Positions 41,441-50,597 of a stretch of 64,000 bases of DNA are shown piece by piece. Below the pieces are notes generated by a model that was not told where the DNA came from, did no database searches, and worked only from the letters and a program-made list of their open reading frames with translations. Positions within the stretch are counted from its first letter, which is position 1, and each line of letters opens with the position of its first letter. The DNA is from DSWT01 sp035420085 (lineage in GTDB: Bacteria; Chloroflexota; Anaerolineae; B4-G1; SLSP01), in assembly GCA_035420085.1 (NCBI GenBank), contig DAOLUH010000029.1, positions 1-64,000 of the forward strand. Reading direction: 5' to 3'. The position numbers and the translations under genes are program-made.

Positions 41441-43003
41441 ATGAACGACGATAATGCGGCCAACAGCAATAGCGCAGTGGCCGACGATATTATCCTTGAT
41501 TTCAGGCACGTCACCAAGCAATTCCCCGGCGTTACCGCCTTGTCCGATGTCTCGCTCCAAATCCGCCGCGGCGAGATCCACGGCATCTGCGGCGAGAATG
41601 GCGCAGGCAAATCAACCTTGATGAAAATCCTGTCCGGCGTCTATCCGTGGGGCACGTATGAAGGCCAAATCTTTTTCGAGGGACAGGAATTGAAGCTGGA
41701 AAGCCGTTCTATCCGGCAAGCTATCGAAGCAGGGATTGCGATTGTGTATCAGGAATTGACGCTTGTACCGGGTATGACCGTCGGCGAGAATGTCTTCTTG
41801 GGCAAGGAACCGCTTGAGGCCGGGGCAATCAACTGGGACAAGCTCTACGCGGATACACAGCAGCTTTTGACCAAGTACAAGCTCGATATCCACCCCCAGG
41901 CCCTGGTCAAGAATCTTGGCGTCGGTAAGATGCAGATGACGGAAATTGCAAAGGCGCTTTCTGAGAATGCGCGGATTCTGATTCTCGACGAGCCGACCAG
42001 CGCGCTGGCAGAAGCGGAAATCGAGAAGTTGATGGAGATCCTGCGCACTCTGAAGGAGCACGGCGTCACCTGCATCTACATCAGCCACAAGTTGAACGAA
42101 TTCTTCACCATCACCGATACCATCACCGTGCTGCGCGATGGGCGCGTCATCACCACTCAGCCCACCCGAGATCTATCCGTCGAGAAACTCGTCAGCTACA
42201 TGGTGGGGCGCGAAATGACTGAGCGTTTCCCCGAAAGCCACCGCCAGCCCGGCGAGGTGATTCTCGAAGTCGAAGACCTGCACGCCGTTGATCCCGAAGA
42301 GAGCACCCGCGAGGTGCTCAAGGGTGTCAACTTTAACCTGCGCAAGGGAGAGGTGCTCGGCATCGCTGGCTTGATGGGGTCTGGCCGCACGGAGCTGGCA
42401 ATGACGATCTTTGGCGAGTACGGGAAAATCACCCGCGGCGCGGTGAAATTGGAAGGGCGCACGCTCGACATTAAAAGCTCACGCGAGGCGATGATGCAGG
42501 GTCTCAGCCTGGTGCCCGAAGATCGAAAACGCCACGGTCTGGTGCTCATCCAATCCATCCTGAGGAACATTTCTTTGCCTAACCTGGACTTGTTTGCATC
42601 ATGGTTCCGCATTGATGACAATGCTGAACTAAAAGCCAGCCGCACTTTCGCGCAAAGTCTGGCCATCAAGGCGCCGAATCTGGAAGTGCAGTGCAATACA
42701 CTGTCAGGCGGCAACCAGCAAAAAGTAGTCATCTCCAAATGGCTTATGTCCAAGCCGAAAGTTCTGATTATGGACGACCCCACGCGCGGGATTGACGTGG
42801 GCGCTAAATACGAGATCTACAAATTGGTCAACGAGCTCGCCGCGCAGGGCATTGCGATCATTATGATTTCCAGCGACCTTGAGGAAGTGCTAGGGATGAG
42901 CGACCGGGTCATGGTCATGCACGCAGGCCGCTCCGCCGGCACATTGGACATCGCCGAGGCCACCCAAGAGCGCATCATGACGTTAGCCACCGGCATTGCT
43001 TGA
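41441..43003 (+). CDS. xylG: Xylose-type ABC transporter ATP-binding protein
   Basis: This 520-residue protein is a double ABC ATPase as in sugar transporters of the Rbs/Xyl type. The first domain has Walker A GENGAGKST at 51-59, a degenerate signature (LGVGKMQMTEIAKAL) and Walker B ILILDEPTSAL. The second domain has a degenerate Walker A (GLMGSGRTELAMT), the signature LSGGNQQK and Walker B VLIMDDPTRGIDVG. The start at 41441 follows GAGGGAGGAG. Confidence 0.94.
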   Translation: MNDDNAANSNSAVADDIILDFRHVTKQFPGVTALSDVSLQIRRGEIHGICGENGAGKSTLMKILSGVYPWGTYEGQIFFEGQELKLESRSIRQAIEAGIAIVYQELTLVPGMTVGENVFLGKEPLEAGAINWDKLYADTQQLLTKYKLDIHPQALVKNLGVGKMQMTEIAKALSENARILILDEPTSALAEAEIEKLMEILRTLKEHGVTCIYISHKLNEFFTITDTITVLRDGRVITTQPTRDLSVEKLVSYMVGREMTERFPESHRQPGEVILEVEDLHAVDPEESTREVLKGVNFNLRKGEVLGIAGLMGSGRTELAMTIFGEYGKITRGAVKLEGRTLDIKSSREAMMQGLSLVPEDRKRHGLVLIQSILRNISLPNLDLFASWFRIDDNAELKASRTFAQSLAIKAPNLEVQCNTLSGGNQQKVVISKWLMSKPKVLIMDDPTRGIDVGAKYEIYKLVNELAAQGIAIIMISSDLEEVLGMSDRVMVMHAGRSAGTLDIAEATQERIMTLATGIA

Positions 43004-43031
43004 AATACATCTTGACAAAGAAGGTGAACTT

Positions 43032-44234
43032 ATGAATACTATCTCCAAAAACGGTTCGGTGCAAAATACAGTTTCCACGCTTGCCAAGCAATTCCGCGCC
43101 AATATCCAAACGTATGCCATCATTGTGGCAATGATCTTCATTTGGATCCTTTTCTCTATTGCGACTGGCGGCCTGTACCTGTCATCCCAAAACATCTCCA
43201 ATCTGATTCGCCAGATCACCGTGACAGCCTTCCTGTCAGTGGGAATGGTGCTGATTATTGTCACCGGCAACATTGATCTATCCGTAGGCAAGGTGGCCGG
43301 TTTTGTGTCGGTGATTGTGGCCCAACTCCAGGCCAATATCTGGTACAAGATCTTCCCCGAACAGGATTTGCTGGCTGCGATCCTTTCCGTAATCGTGGGT
43401 CTGGCGGTGGGCACGCTGATCGGGGCGCTGCAGGGTTACGTGGTCTCCTACCTTGCCGTGCCTTCCTTCATCGTCACCCTCGGCGCCCAATGGGCATTCA
43501 ATGGCGGCATCCTGATCGTGACGCAGGGAAAGACCATCCCCGCCAACCAGCCGTACTTTTCGTGGATCGGGCAGGGGTATCTGAAACCTACCGCCGGGTG
43601 GATCGTCGCCGCCGGGGTGATTGCGCTGTTGTTTTACACGATGTTCAACAGTCGCCAGAAAAAACGCCGTTACGGGTTCGAACTCTCTCCCCTGTATCTG
43701 GATATTCTCAAAACAGTTCTTTATTCTGTGCTGATCGTGATCTATGTCGCCGTCGTCAATTCCTTCAACGGTGTGCAAATCCCGGTCTTGCTGTTGGCAA
43801 TCGCCGCCGTCGTGATGAGCTACGTCTCGAATAACACCCGCTTTGGGCGCTATGCGTATGCCATCGGCGGCAACCGCGAAGCGGCGCGGCTGTCCGGCGT
43901 CAACATCAAGAAGAACGTGTTCACCATTTTTGTGATCATGGGCCTCTTGTGCGGTGTATCTGGCGTCGTACTGGCTTCCTATATCGGCTACGGAACCGTC
44001 GCGGCAGGCGGTGGCTACGAACTGGACGCCATCGCCAGTTGTATCCTGGGCGGCACCTCTACCCTGGGCGGCGAAGGCACCGTCTTTGGGGCAATGATCG
44101 GTTCACTCATTATGGCCAGCATTACCAACGGCCTGCAAATCCTGAACGTTCCCGCCTCCTGGCAATATGTGGTGAAAGGCGCCGTTTTAATTATGGCCGT
44201 CTATATGGACGTCTACTTTAAGAAAAATCGCTAG
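43032..44234 (+). CDS. xylH: Xylose-type ABC transporter permease
   Basis: This 400-residue integral membrane protein is the permease of the pentose importer, with about ten hydrophobic segments and typical landmarks: GMVLIIVTGNIDLSVGKVAG, VPSFIVTLGAQWAFNGGILI and YAIGGNREAARLSGVNIKKN. Length agrees with XylH. The start follows GAAGGTGA, 28 bases after xylG. A terminator follows. Confidence 0.94.
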   Translation: MNTISKNGSVQNTVSTLAKQFRANIQTYAIIVAMIFIWILFSIATGGLYLSSQNISNLIRQITVTAFLSVGMVLIIVTGNIDLSVGKVAGFVSVIVAQLQANIWYKIFPEQDLLAAILSVIVGLAVGTLIGALQGYVVSYLAVPSFIVTLGAQWAFNGGILIVTQGKTIPANQPYFSWIGQGYLKPTAGWIVAAGVIALLFYTMFNSRQKKRRYGFELSPLYLDILKTVLYSVLIVIYVAVVNSFNGVQIPVLLLAIAAVVMSYVSNNTRFGRYAYAIGGNREAARLSGVNIKKNVFTIFVIMGLLCGVSGVVLASYIGYGTVAAGGGYELDAIASCILGGTSTLGGEGTVFGAMIGSLIMASITNGLQILNVPASWQYVVKGAVLIMAVYMDVYFKKNR

Positions 44235-44255
44235 ACTGGCAAGAATTTGGATCAG

Positions 44256-44296
44256 ACAAACGCCGCTCTGCGTAACGCGCAGCGGCGTTTGTTATT
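44256..44296 (+). terminator. Terminator of xylFGH
   Basis: ACAAACGCCGCT (44256-44267) pairs with AGCGGCGTTTGT (44281-44292), followed by TATTA. It lies 22 bases after the xylH stop. Confidence 0.8.
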
Positions 44297-44355
44297 ACCA
44301 TGCAGGAGATTTGATGCTCTCCTGATATGTGATAACATTGCGGGATTGAGAGGCC

Positions 44356-45582
44356 ATGTTTAACCAGCATCTGCTACAACTGGACTTGAGCGTATCCGAG
44401 TATGACGCCCTGGGCGGACGTATGGGGCGGCGCGCTGAGGCATACTACGCGGCGCTGCCTGCATATTTGATCGCCCGCTGCCCGCTCTGTGGCGCAGAAA
44501 ATATCGAGCGGCTCGACACATATACGCTGCGCGAGTGGCCGGGGATGAACCTCCTCAATGGGACGTCAATCTTCGGCCACCACGCCGTCGTGCGCCACTG
44601 CGAACACTTTGCGCTGGTACAGCGCTTTCTCAACCTGCGCGGCGCGCAATCCAGCGAAATCTACGGAACGCTCAAAGGGCCGGAAATCCCCCACGTGATC
44701 GGCTATTTGCTCAAGCCAGGTCCGTTTCCGGTACCCCACGCCATTGACTACATCCTGCGGGAGGAGGATTTCTACTGCCACGCGGTCCTCCACGCGCTGC
44801 CCGTTTGTCGTCCAGCGGGCGCGCACTTCGAGCCAGCCTACAATGTCTTCATCGTCACCTACTTCGCGGAAAACCCCAGCCATACCCGCGAAGTGGTGCG
44901 CGCCTACAACACATTCTTCCGCGATCCCCGCACCCCGCCGATGTTCTGGGAGCCGCCAGATGGCCGCGAGGCATGGTGGGATTTGCGTCCGTGGGTGACG
45001 GCGGGCCGGCTCCATTGGATTGACGGCAGCACCCCAGACTTGAAGCTGCGAACGCGCACTGTGAGCGAATTCCCCTACGGCGATCTCGAAGGCCGGCGCT
45101 ATCCCTACTTCATCCGCCCGCACCGGCTCGATACCTGGAAAAATCCGCCGACCATTGACACAGCTCGCCCAACTATTGTCCGGTTTGGCTGGCAATGGGA
45201 TTACGATCAGAATGGCAATAACATTCTAGCCGGGCTGCTGGTTCGCTGGGAAGGTCTCAAAGACACCCCCGCCTTTAGACTGACGCGCCATCCGGTCGCC
45301 CAATACTGGCTGCCGGAGCCGGAGACAGCCCATCGCGTGCGCAGCGTCAACATCCTGATTCACGAAATCAAAGCCTTCGTCACACGCCCCGCTGCCGAGA
45401 GCGGCAAAACGGAGGTGCTACTGGAGGTTCACTACCCGCCGGGCGAGCGCCCGTTAGGGGTGACCAACAAGCACGACGAAGCGCGCCAGTGGGTCGCCGA
45501 CGCCAACCAATTCCTGAATGTGATTAAAGCGCTGCGACGTGTTGATTTCCTGCGTATGCTTCGCAGCGAGGATCAAAGTTGA
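44356..45582 (+). CDS. Unknown 408-residue protein with CPLC motif
   Basis: I do not recognise the family. An N-terminal ARCPLCGAENIERLDTY is a likely half zinc-binding site, with further cysteines at RHCEHFAL and EDFYCHAVLHALPVC. The rest is globular and rich in Trp, Pro and Arg (EPPDGREAWWDLRPWV). No signal peptide is present. It is followed at 70 bases by a membrane protein and then a ComB-like gene in the same direction, which may form one operon. Confidence 0.65.
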   Translation: MFNQHLLQLDLSVSEYDALGGRMGRRAEAYYAALPAYLIARCPLCGAENIERLDTYTLREWPGMNLLNGTSIFGHHAVVRHCEHFALVQRFLNLRGAQSSEIYGTLKGPEIPHVIGYLLKPGPFPVPHAIDYILREEDFYCHAVLHALPVCRPAGAHFEPAYNVFIVTYFAENPSHTREVVRAYNTFFRDPRTPPMFWEPPDGREAWWDLRPWVTAGRLHWIDGSTPDLKLRTRTVSEFPYGDLEGRRYPYFIRPHRLDTWKNPPTIDTARPTIVRFGWQWDYDQNGNNILAGLLVRWEGLKDTPAFRLTRHPVAQYWLPEPETAHRVRSVNILIHEIKAFVTRPAAESGKTEVLLEVHYPPGERPLGVTNKHDEARQWVADANQFLNVIKALRRVDFLRMLRSEDQS

Positions 45583-45652
45583 TCTATGGGATCTCGAACA
45601 GGACGATCTCACGTTTCGTCTGAAATTCGCCAATCGTATCCAGGAGGAACTG

Positions 45653-46288
45653 ATGCCAACCGAATCCGCAGCCGCAGCCTTAGCCATTTTACGTGACGGG
45701 AGTCTTTTCCAGTGGTATCTGATCACGCTTTTCGCCTTCGTGGTGTATGTCTACGCCGTCGAAGTGGAACGCCGCAACTGGGACCTGGTGTTCGCCGGGC
45801 TGGCGTTCTGGGGAATGGACTGGTTCAACGAAATCTGGAACGCCCTCGTGTTCCACTTCACCAACTACGCGCCGGTCTGGGGCGCACCGGGCAAAACGGC
45901 GTACCTCATCCTCATCGGGCTGAACATCGAAATCTGCTTTATGTTCGCCGTCGCCGGCGTCGCCTTTGGGAAGATGCTGCCAAAGGATAAGAAGATGAAG
46001 ATTCTCAGCATCCCCAATCGCCTCTTCTTCTCCATTGTCAACGCCGCGTTCTGCGTTTTCGTCGAAGTGATCCTCAACAGCCTCGGCGCGCTCACGTGGG
46101 ATTACCCGTGGTGGAGCGCCCGGATGCCGCTGACCATCTTCCTGGGCGGCTACTTCCACTTCTTCCTGGTCTCGTACTGGGTGCACGATATGAAGACGAT
46201 CAAGAGCAAGGCCATCACCGTGGGCAGCATCTTCGCGGTGAACATCGTGTGCGCCCTCGTCTTCGGCGTCATCCTCAAGTGGATATAA
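45653..46288 (+). CDS. Unknown multi-spanning membrane protein
   Basis: This 211-residue protein has about six membrane segments, for example WYLITLFAFVVYVYAVEVE, LILIGLNIEICFMFAVAGVA and ITVGSIFAVNIVCALVFGVI. It resembles no transporter I can name. The start at 45653 follows AGGAGGA, and an earlier frame would overlap the previous gene. It ends 15 bases before the ComB-like gene. Confidence 0.75.
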   Translation: MPTESAAAALAILRDGSLFQWYLITLFAFVVYVYAVEVERRNWDLVFAGLAFWGMDWFNEIWNALVFHFTNYAPVWGAPGKTAYLILIGLNIEICFMFAVAGVAFGKMLPKDKKMKILSIPNRLFFSIVNAAFCVFVEVILNSLGALTWDYPWWSARMPLTIFLGGYFHFFLVSYWVHDMKTIKSKAITVGSIFAVNIVCALVFGVILKWI

Positions 46289-46303
46289 ATGCAAACATAG
46301 CCG

Positions 46304-46999
46304 ATGAAAATTCAACGACTCAGTTGTTTGGAAGGGGCGCGCCGCGCCTCCGGTACAGTCCTAATCATCGACGTGTACCGCGCATTCACCTGCCAGGCCG
46401 TAGCCTTCGCCCAGGGTGCGGCGAAAATCCTGCTCACCAACGACCACGACGAAGCCCTGCGCTGGAAAGCCGAGGGACGCGGCGATTACACGATGGGCGA
46501 GGTCAGCAACCTGAGGTTGACCTACGAAGAAACCGGCTTCGACTTCGACAACTCGCCGCGCAACTTTTACCTGCACGACGTGCATGGGAAGACGCTCATC
46601 CAGCGCACCAGCGCGGGCGTCGCCGGGCTGTGCGCTGCCGCGCCAAGGGCGGATCGCCTGTATGCGGCCTCGTTCCTGACTGCCGAAGCGACCGTCCAGG
46701 CCGTGTTGCGCGACGCGCCGGACGTGGTCTCTATTGTAGCGATGGGGGCATGGGAAGAGCGCACCGACGAGGATGAACTGTGCGCCTACTACCTGCTCAA
46801 CCGGCTAGAAGGTCGTCAGCCGGACAAAGAGGCCGTCAAAGCGTTGGTGCGGACGGGGAACACCTACGCCTGGTATCTCAAGGAATACAACGACGGCTAC
46901 CCAACCGACGGCGAAATCGCTTTACAAATCGACGCCTGCGATTTCGCCATCCGGGTGCAGCGCGAAGACGGCATCCTCGTCTCACGTGCCCGGCTCTAA
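46304..46999 (+). CDS. ComB-like 2-phosphosulfolactate phosphatase family protein
   Basis: This 231-residue protein matches the ComB family: VLIIDVYRAFTCQAVAFAQGA, MGEVSNLRLTYEETGFDFDNSP, KTLIQRTSAGVAGL and TDEDELCAYYLLNRLEG. ComB removes phosphate from 2-phosphosulfolactate in coenzyme M synthesis; in bacteria without coenzyme M the role is unclear. The family's DVLRATT is here DVYRAFT, so substrate choice may differ. Confidence 0.8.
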   Translation: MKIQRLSCLEGARRASGTVLIIDVYRAFTCQAVAFAQGAAKILLTNDHDEALRWKAEGRGDYTMGEVSNLRLTYEETGFDFDNSPRNFYLHDVHGKTLIQRTSAGVAGLCAAAPRADRLYAASFLTAEATVQAVLRDAPDVVSIVAMGAWEERTDEDELCAYYLLNRLEGRQPDKEAVKALVRTGNTYAWYLKEYNDGYPTDGEIALQIDACDFAIRVQREDGILVSRARL

Positions 47000-47066
47000 A
47001 GAGGCCGGGCGAAAAGAGCAAAGCCCTTCGGATACATTTCAGCCCGAAGGGCTTCGTCCTTTTGAC
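46988..47066 (+). terminator. Two tandem hairpins after the ComB-like gene
   Basis: GCCCGGC (46988-46994) pairs with GCCGGGC (47004-47010) across the stop codon, and AAGCCCTTCGG (47021-47031) pairs with CCGAAGGGCTT (47044-47054), followed by CGTCCTTTTG. The second is a good intrinsic terminator. Confidence 0.75.
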
Positions 47067-47098
47067 GCGCGAGCTAATGAAACTTTACAAATTAGTTC

Positions 47099-47192
47099 GG
47101 TAATGGGTATGTCGTGGTTTTCCCGACTGAAGTCGGTGTGTACATTGTGCGCACCGGCTTCAGCCGGTTTTCCCCGGCCCATGCCATTACCG
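47099..47192. repeat. 94-bp palindromic element with terminal inverted repeats
   Basis: The ends CGGTAATGGGTATG and CATGCCATTACCG are inverted repeats. Inside are two perfect small palindromes, CCGACTGAAGTCGG and ACCGGCTTCAGCCGGT, which are themselves imperfect inverted copies of each other. The whole could fold into one long hairpin. It lies in the gap between the ComB-like gene and the convergent MFS gene. The layout is that of a miniature inverted-repeat element, with no coding capacity. Confidence 0.65.
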
Positions 47193-47212
47193 GACTATTC
47201 TGTTCATTTTTA

Positions 47213-48448
47213 TCAACCCTGCACTGAAACCGGCTTCCACAACAGCATCAACACCGCCGCCGTCAACGCCGTTGCCGCCCCGAAGAAGAACGGGGCCGCT
47301 GCGCCGAACCCACCCCAGCGGCCCACGCCTTGCCACAACACGCCAGCGATGAGCGACGCCGGAAAATCCAGAATCCCCAATACCGCATTGTACGTCCCGT
47401 AAGCCGTGCCACGCAGCGCTTCCGGCACGAGATCGGCGACCATCGCCTTCGTCGTGCCAAAAGCCAGGCCGTAGTAGATGCCGTAGACTGCGTACAGCAC
47501 CCACACATGCCAACCCGTCCCCGCAATCGCAAAGCCCAGGTAGATCGCCGCGTAGACCAACCAGCCGCCAATAATCACGCGCCGCCGTCCGATTTTGTCG
47601 GAGAAGGCGCCCGCCGGTGCACTCACCAGCGTGTAGACGAGGTTGAACGTGATCAACATCCCCAAAATGCCAATGAGGCTTAATCCGCGTTCCTGCGCGC
47701 GGAGCACAAGGAAAGCGTCCGACGAGTTACCAATGTCGAAGAGGCCAACGATGAGCATAAAAACCAGAAAGGGCTTACCCAATCCGCGGAACGAGATACG
47801 CGGCGCTTCCCGCACTTTGGTCACCGCCACGTCTTGCGTCCCAATCGCCAACGCCAGCACCGCCAGCACCGCCGGAATCAGGCTGATGAGCACCACCGTC
47901 TGGAATGTCGAGCGCGTCAATTCACCCGCACCGCGTTGCGCAAACCAGATCACCAGCAAGGCGATGATCAATCCCAGTACGGCACCGGCGGTATCGCCGG
48001 CACGATGAAAACCAAAAGCCAGTCCGCGCTGCGACTCGTCAACGCTGTCGGCCACGAGCGCGTCGCGCGGTGCGGTGCGCACGCCTTTGCCGACCCGATC
48101 CGCCCAACGCACACCCGCCACCAACCCCCAGGTATTAGCAATGTAGAAGAACGGCTTGGCAAGCGCCGAAATCCCGTAGCCGGCCACCGCCAGCCACTTG
48201 CGCGTGCCCAACCGATCCGAGAGCCAACCGGAGAACATCTTGAGGAGGCTGCTTGTCGCCTCGGCGATGCCCTCGATCAAGCCGATGATGTTGGTTTTGA
48301 CGCCCAACACGTTCGACAAAAACAGCGGCAAGATGTTGATGACCATCTCACTGGAAATATCCATGAAGAAACTGGTCAAACTCACCGCCCAAACATTGCG
48401 CGGCAATCCACGCAGCTTGTCTTTGAATGAAACGGGTTTGTTGTCCAT
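47213..48448 (-). CDS. Major facilitator superfamily transporter
   Basis: This 411-residue membrane protein has 12 hydrophobic segments and MFS signatures such as GWLSDRLGTRKW after the second segment and DKIGRRRVIIGGW in the second half. The cytoplasmic loop DRVGKGVRTAPRDALVADS is typical of a subgroup of drug or small-solute exporters. The start at 48448 follows AGGAGG by nine bases. It diverges from the YjhG gene, so it may move a pathway-related compound, but this is only inferred. Confidence 0.88.
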   Translation of the reverse strand: MDNKPVSFKDKLRGLPRNVWAVSLTSFFMDISSEMVINILPLFLSNVLGVKTNIIGLIEGIAEATSSLLKMFSGWLSDRLGTRKWLAVAGYGISALAKPFFYIANTWGLVAGVRWADRVGKGVRTAPRDALVADSVDESQRGLAFGFHRAGDTAGAVLGLIIALLVIWFAQRGAGELTRSTFQTVVLISLIPAVLAVLALAIGTQDVAVTKVREAPRISFRGLGKPFLVFMLIVGLFDIGNSSDAFLVLRAQERGLSLIGILGMLITFNLVYTLVSAPAGAFSDKIGRRRVIIGGWLVYAAIYLGFAIAGTGWHVWVLYAVYGIYYGLAFGTTKAMVADLVPEALRGTAYGTYNAVLGILDFPASLIAGVLWQGVGRWGGFGAAAPFFFGAATALTAAVLMLLWKPVSVQG

Positions 48449-48614
48449 AAACAATACCTCCTGCAGAAAAATAAAAACGAGCGTACTGTATCACCGGTCA
48501 GCAAAACGTCAATAGGAACAGGGTCGGGGCATACAGCAGATCAGTTGAATTGCCAATCCACCTATGATGAGTATAACAGAGATGGACAGATTTCCGGAAA
48601 TTATTGGAGGACTC

Positions 48615-50585
48615 ATGAATACAAAACGCACTTCCAGTCCGGCTCCTATCGAGGCGGCGGATTGCCGCTTTTACGCCGTACAGACGCACACAGCAGGGCC
48701 GCAAGGTGCACTCCCGCTGGACGCCGACTACTTGCGCACCGTCCCCAGCGGTGATCTCTTCGGGCTGACGATGGATGCCGGCATGGGCTGGCCTGCTGGT
48801 GAGCTGCGCCACCCCGAATATCTCATCCTCGGCATCACGGGCGGGATGCGCGCGGAAGATGGCGCGCCGCTGGCGCTGGGCCTCCACTCCGGGCATTGGG
48901 AGACCGACAGGCTGATGCGCGCCGCCGCCGAAACGTTCGCGCAAATGGAGGCTGTGCCCTTCGCCGCCTATCTGACCGATCCATGCGACGGGCGCACGCA
49001 AGGCACGCCGGGAATGATGGACAGCCTGGCCTACCGCAATGACGCCGCTATCGTGCTGCGCCGCCTCATCCGTTCGTTACCGACGCGGCGCGGCGTGTTG
49101 GGCATCGCCACGTGCGACAAGGCCCTGCCCGCGATGATGATGGCGCTCGCCGCGCAACGCGACGAGGCGTGCGTGCTCGTTCCCGGCGGTGTTACGCTGC
49201 TGCCCACGGTGGGCGAGGACCTGGGCAAGGTGCAGACGCTCAGTGCGCGCTTCGCCCAGGGCGAGATCACGCTGGAAGAGGCCGCCGTGCTCGGCTGCCG
49301 GGCCTGCGCCTCTCCGGGCGGCGGCTGCCAGTTCCTCGGCACGGCGGCAACCAGCCAGGTCGTCAGCGAGGCATTGGGCATGGCGCTCGTCCATTCGGCG
49401 CTGGCTCCCTCTGGATCATCGCTCTGGCTCGACCTGGCCCGGCGCTCGGCGGAGGCGCTGGTCAAGTTGGCGGAAGCGGGCGTGACGATGCACGACATCG
49501 TCACCGCGGACGCGCTGCACAACGCGATGATCGTCTACGCAGCGTTCGGCGGGAGCACGAATCTGTTGTTGCACTTGCCCGCTGTGGCTCACGCCGCCGG
49601 GCTGCCACGCCCTACTGTGGCGGATTGGGATCACGTCAACCGCATCACCCCCCGGCTGGTGGACGTGCTGCCCAACGGCCCGGTCGGGCACCCGACGGTG
49701 CGCGTGTATCTGGCGGGCGGCGTCCCGGAGGTGATGCTGCACCTGCGCGATCTGGGCCTGTTGCGCCTCGACGCGCTGACCGTGCAAGGCTGTCCGTTGG
49801 GTGAATCGCTGGAGGTGTGGGAACGCTCCGAGCGCCGTCATCGCCTGCGCGAGCAACTGTTTGCGGAAGACGGCATCGACCCCGATACCGTCATCTTTTC
49901 GCCGCAGGAAGCAAAGGCGCGCGGGATCACCAGCACACTCACCTTCCCCACCGGCAACCTCGCGCCGGCAGGGTCGGTGGTCAAGAGCACGGCCATTGAC
50001 CCAAGCGTGGTGGACGCAGACGGCGTGTACCGCAAAACCGGCCCGGCGCGGGTGTTCACGACAGAGCGCGCAGCGATTGCGGCGATTAAAGGACAATCGG
50101 CGCATCCCGTGCGGCCTGGCGACGTGATCGTCCTCATCGGGCGCGGGCCGCTCGGTTGCGGCATGGAGGAGACGTACCAGGTCACGTCAGCGCTGAAGCA
50201 CATTTCGTGGGGCAAGGAGGTGGCGCTGGTCACCGATGCGCGCTTCAGCGGCGTGAGCACGGGCGCGTGCATTGGTCACGTCGGCCCGGAGGCACTGGCG
50301 GGCGGCCCGATCGGACGGGTGCAGGAGGGCGACCTGATCGAGATCGTCATTGACCGGGTAAACCTGCACGGCAGCGTCAACCTGGTGGGACATGACGGAC
50401 GGCAGTATTCACCGGAAGAAGGCGCGCGCGTGCTGGATGCCCGTCCGCCCCACCCTGATCTCGCGCCCGACCCGGCGCTGCCCGATGACACTCGCCTGTG
50501 GGCCGCGTTGCAACAGGTCAGTGGCGGGACGTGGAGCGGGTGCGTGTACGATGTCGAGGCGATTGTGTCACGGTTACGGCAGTAA
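48615..50585 (+). CDS. yjhG: D-xylonate dehydratase (YjhG/YagF type)
   Basis: This 656-residue protein of the IlvD/Edd family matches the E. coli YjhG/YagF branch in length and motifs: YAVQTHTAGPQGALPL, DLFGLTMDAGMGW, TDPCDGRTQGT, TCDKALPAMMMALAAQ, SPGGGCQFLGTAATSQVV and the closing GGTWSGCVYDVEAIV. Candidate Fe-S ligands are Cys124, Cys167 and Cys238. It dehydrates D-xylonate to 2-keto-3-deoxy-xylonate. The start at 48615 follows GGAGG. The following zinc-ribbon gene lies 12 bases downstream. Confidence 0.92.
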   Translation: MNTKRTSSPAPIEAADCRFYAVQTHTAGPQGALPLDADYLRTVPSGDLFGLTMDAGMGWPAGELRHPEYLILGITGGMRAEDGAPLALGLHSGHWETDRLMRAAAETFAQMEAVPFAAYLTDPCDGRTQGTPGMMDSLAYRNDAAIVLRRLIRSLPTRRGVLGIATCDKALPAMMMALAAQRDEACVLVPGGVTLLPTVGEDLGKVQTLSARFAQGEITLEEAAVLGCRACASPGGGCQFLGTAATSQVVSEALGMALVHSALAPSGSSLWLDLARRSAEALVKLAEAGVTMHDIVTADALHNAMIVYAAFGGSTNLLLHLPAVAHAAGLPRPTVADWDHVNRITPRLVDVLPNGPVGHPTVRVYLAGGVPEVMLHLRDLGLLRLDALTVQGCPLGESLEVWERSERRHRLREQLFAEDGIDPDTVIFSPQEAKARGITSTLTFPTGNLAPAGSVVKSTAIDPSVVDADGVYRKTGPARVFTTERAAIAAIKGQSAHPVRPGDVIVLIGRGPLGCGMEETYQVTSALKHISWGKEVALVTDARFSGVSTGACIGHVGPEALAGGPIGRVQEGDLIEIVIDRVNLHGSVNLVGHDGRQYSPEEGARVLDARPPHPDLAPDPALPDDTRLWAALQQVSGGTWSGCVYDVEAIVSRLRQ

Positions 50586-50597
50586 GAATATGACCAA

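Noticed and set aside
47000..47212. Small gene in the gap between the ComB-like and MFS genes
   Set aside because: The gap is fully accounted for by two hairpins and the 94-bp palindromic element; no frame has a ribosome binding site.
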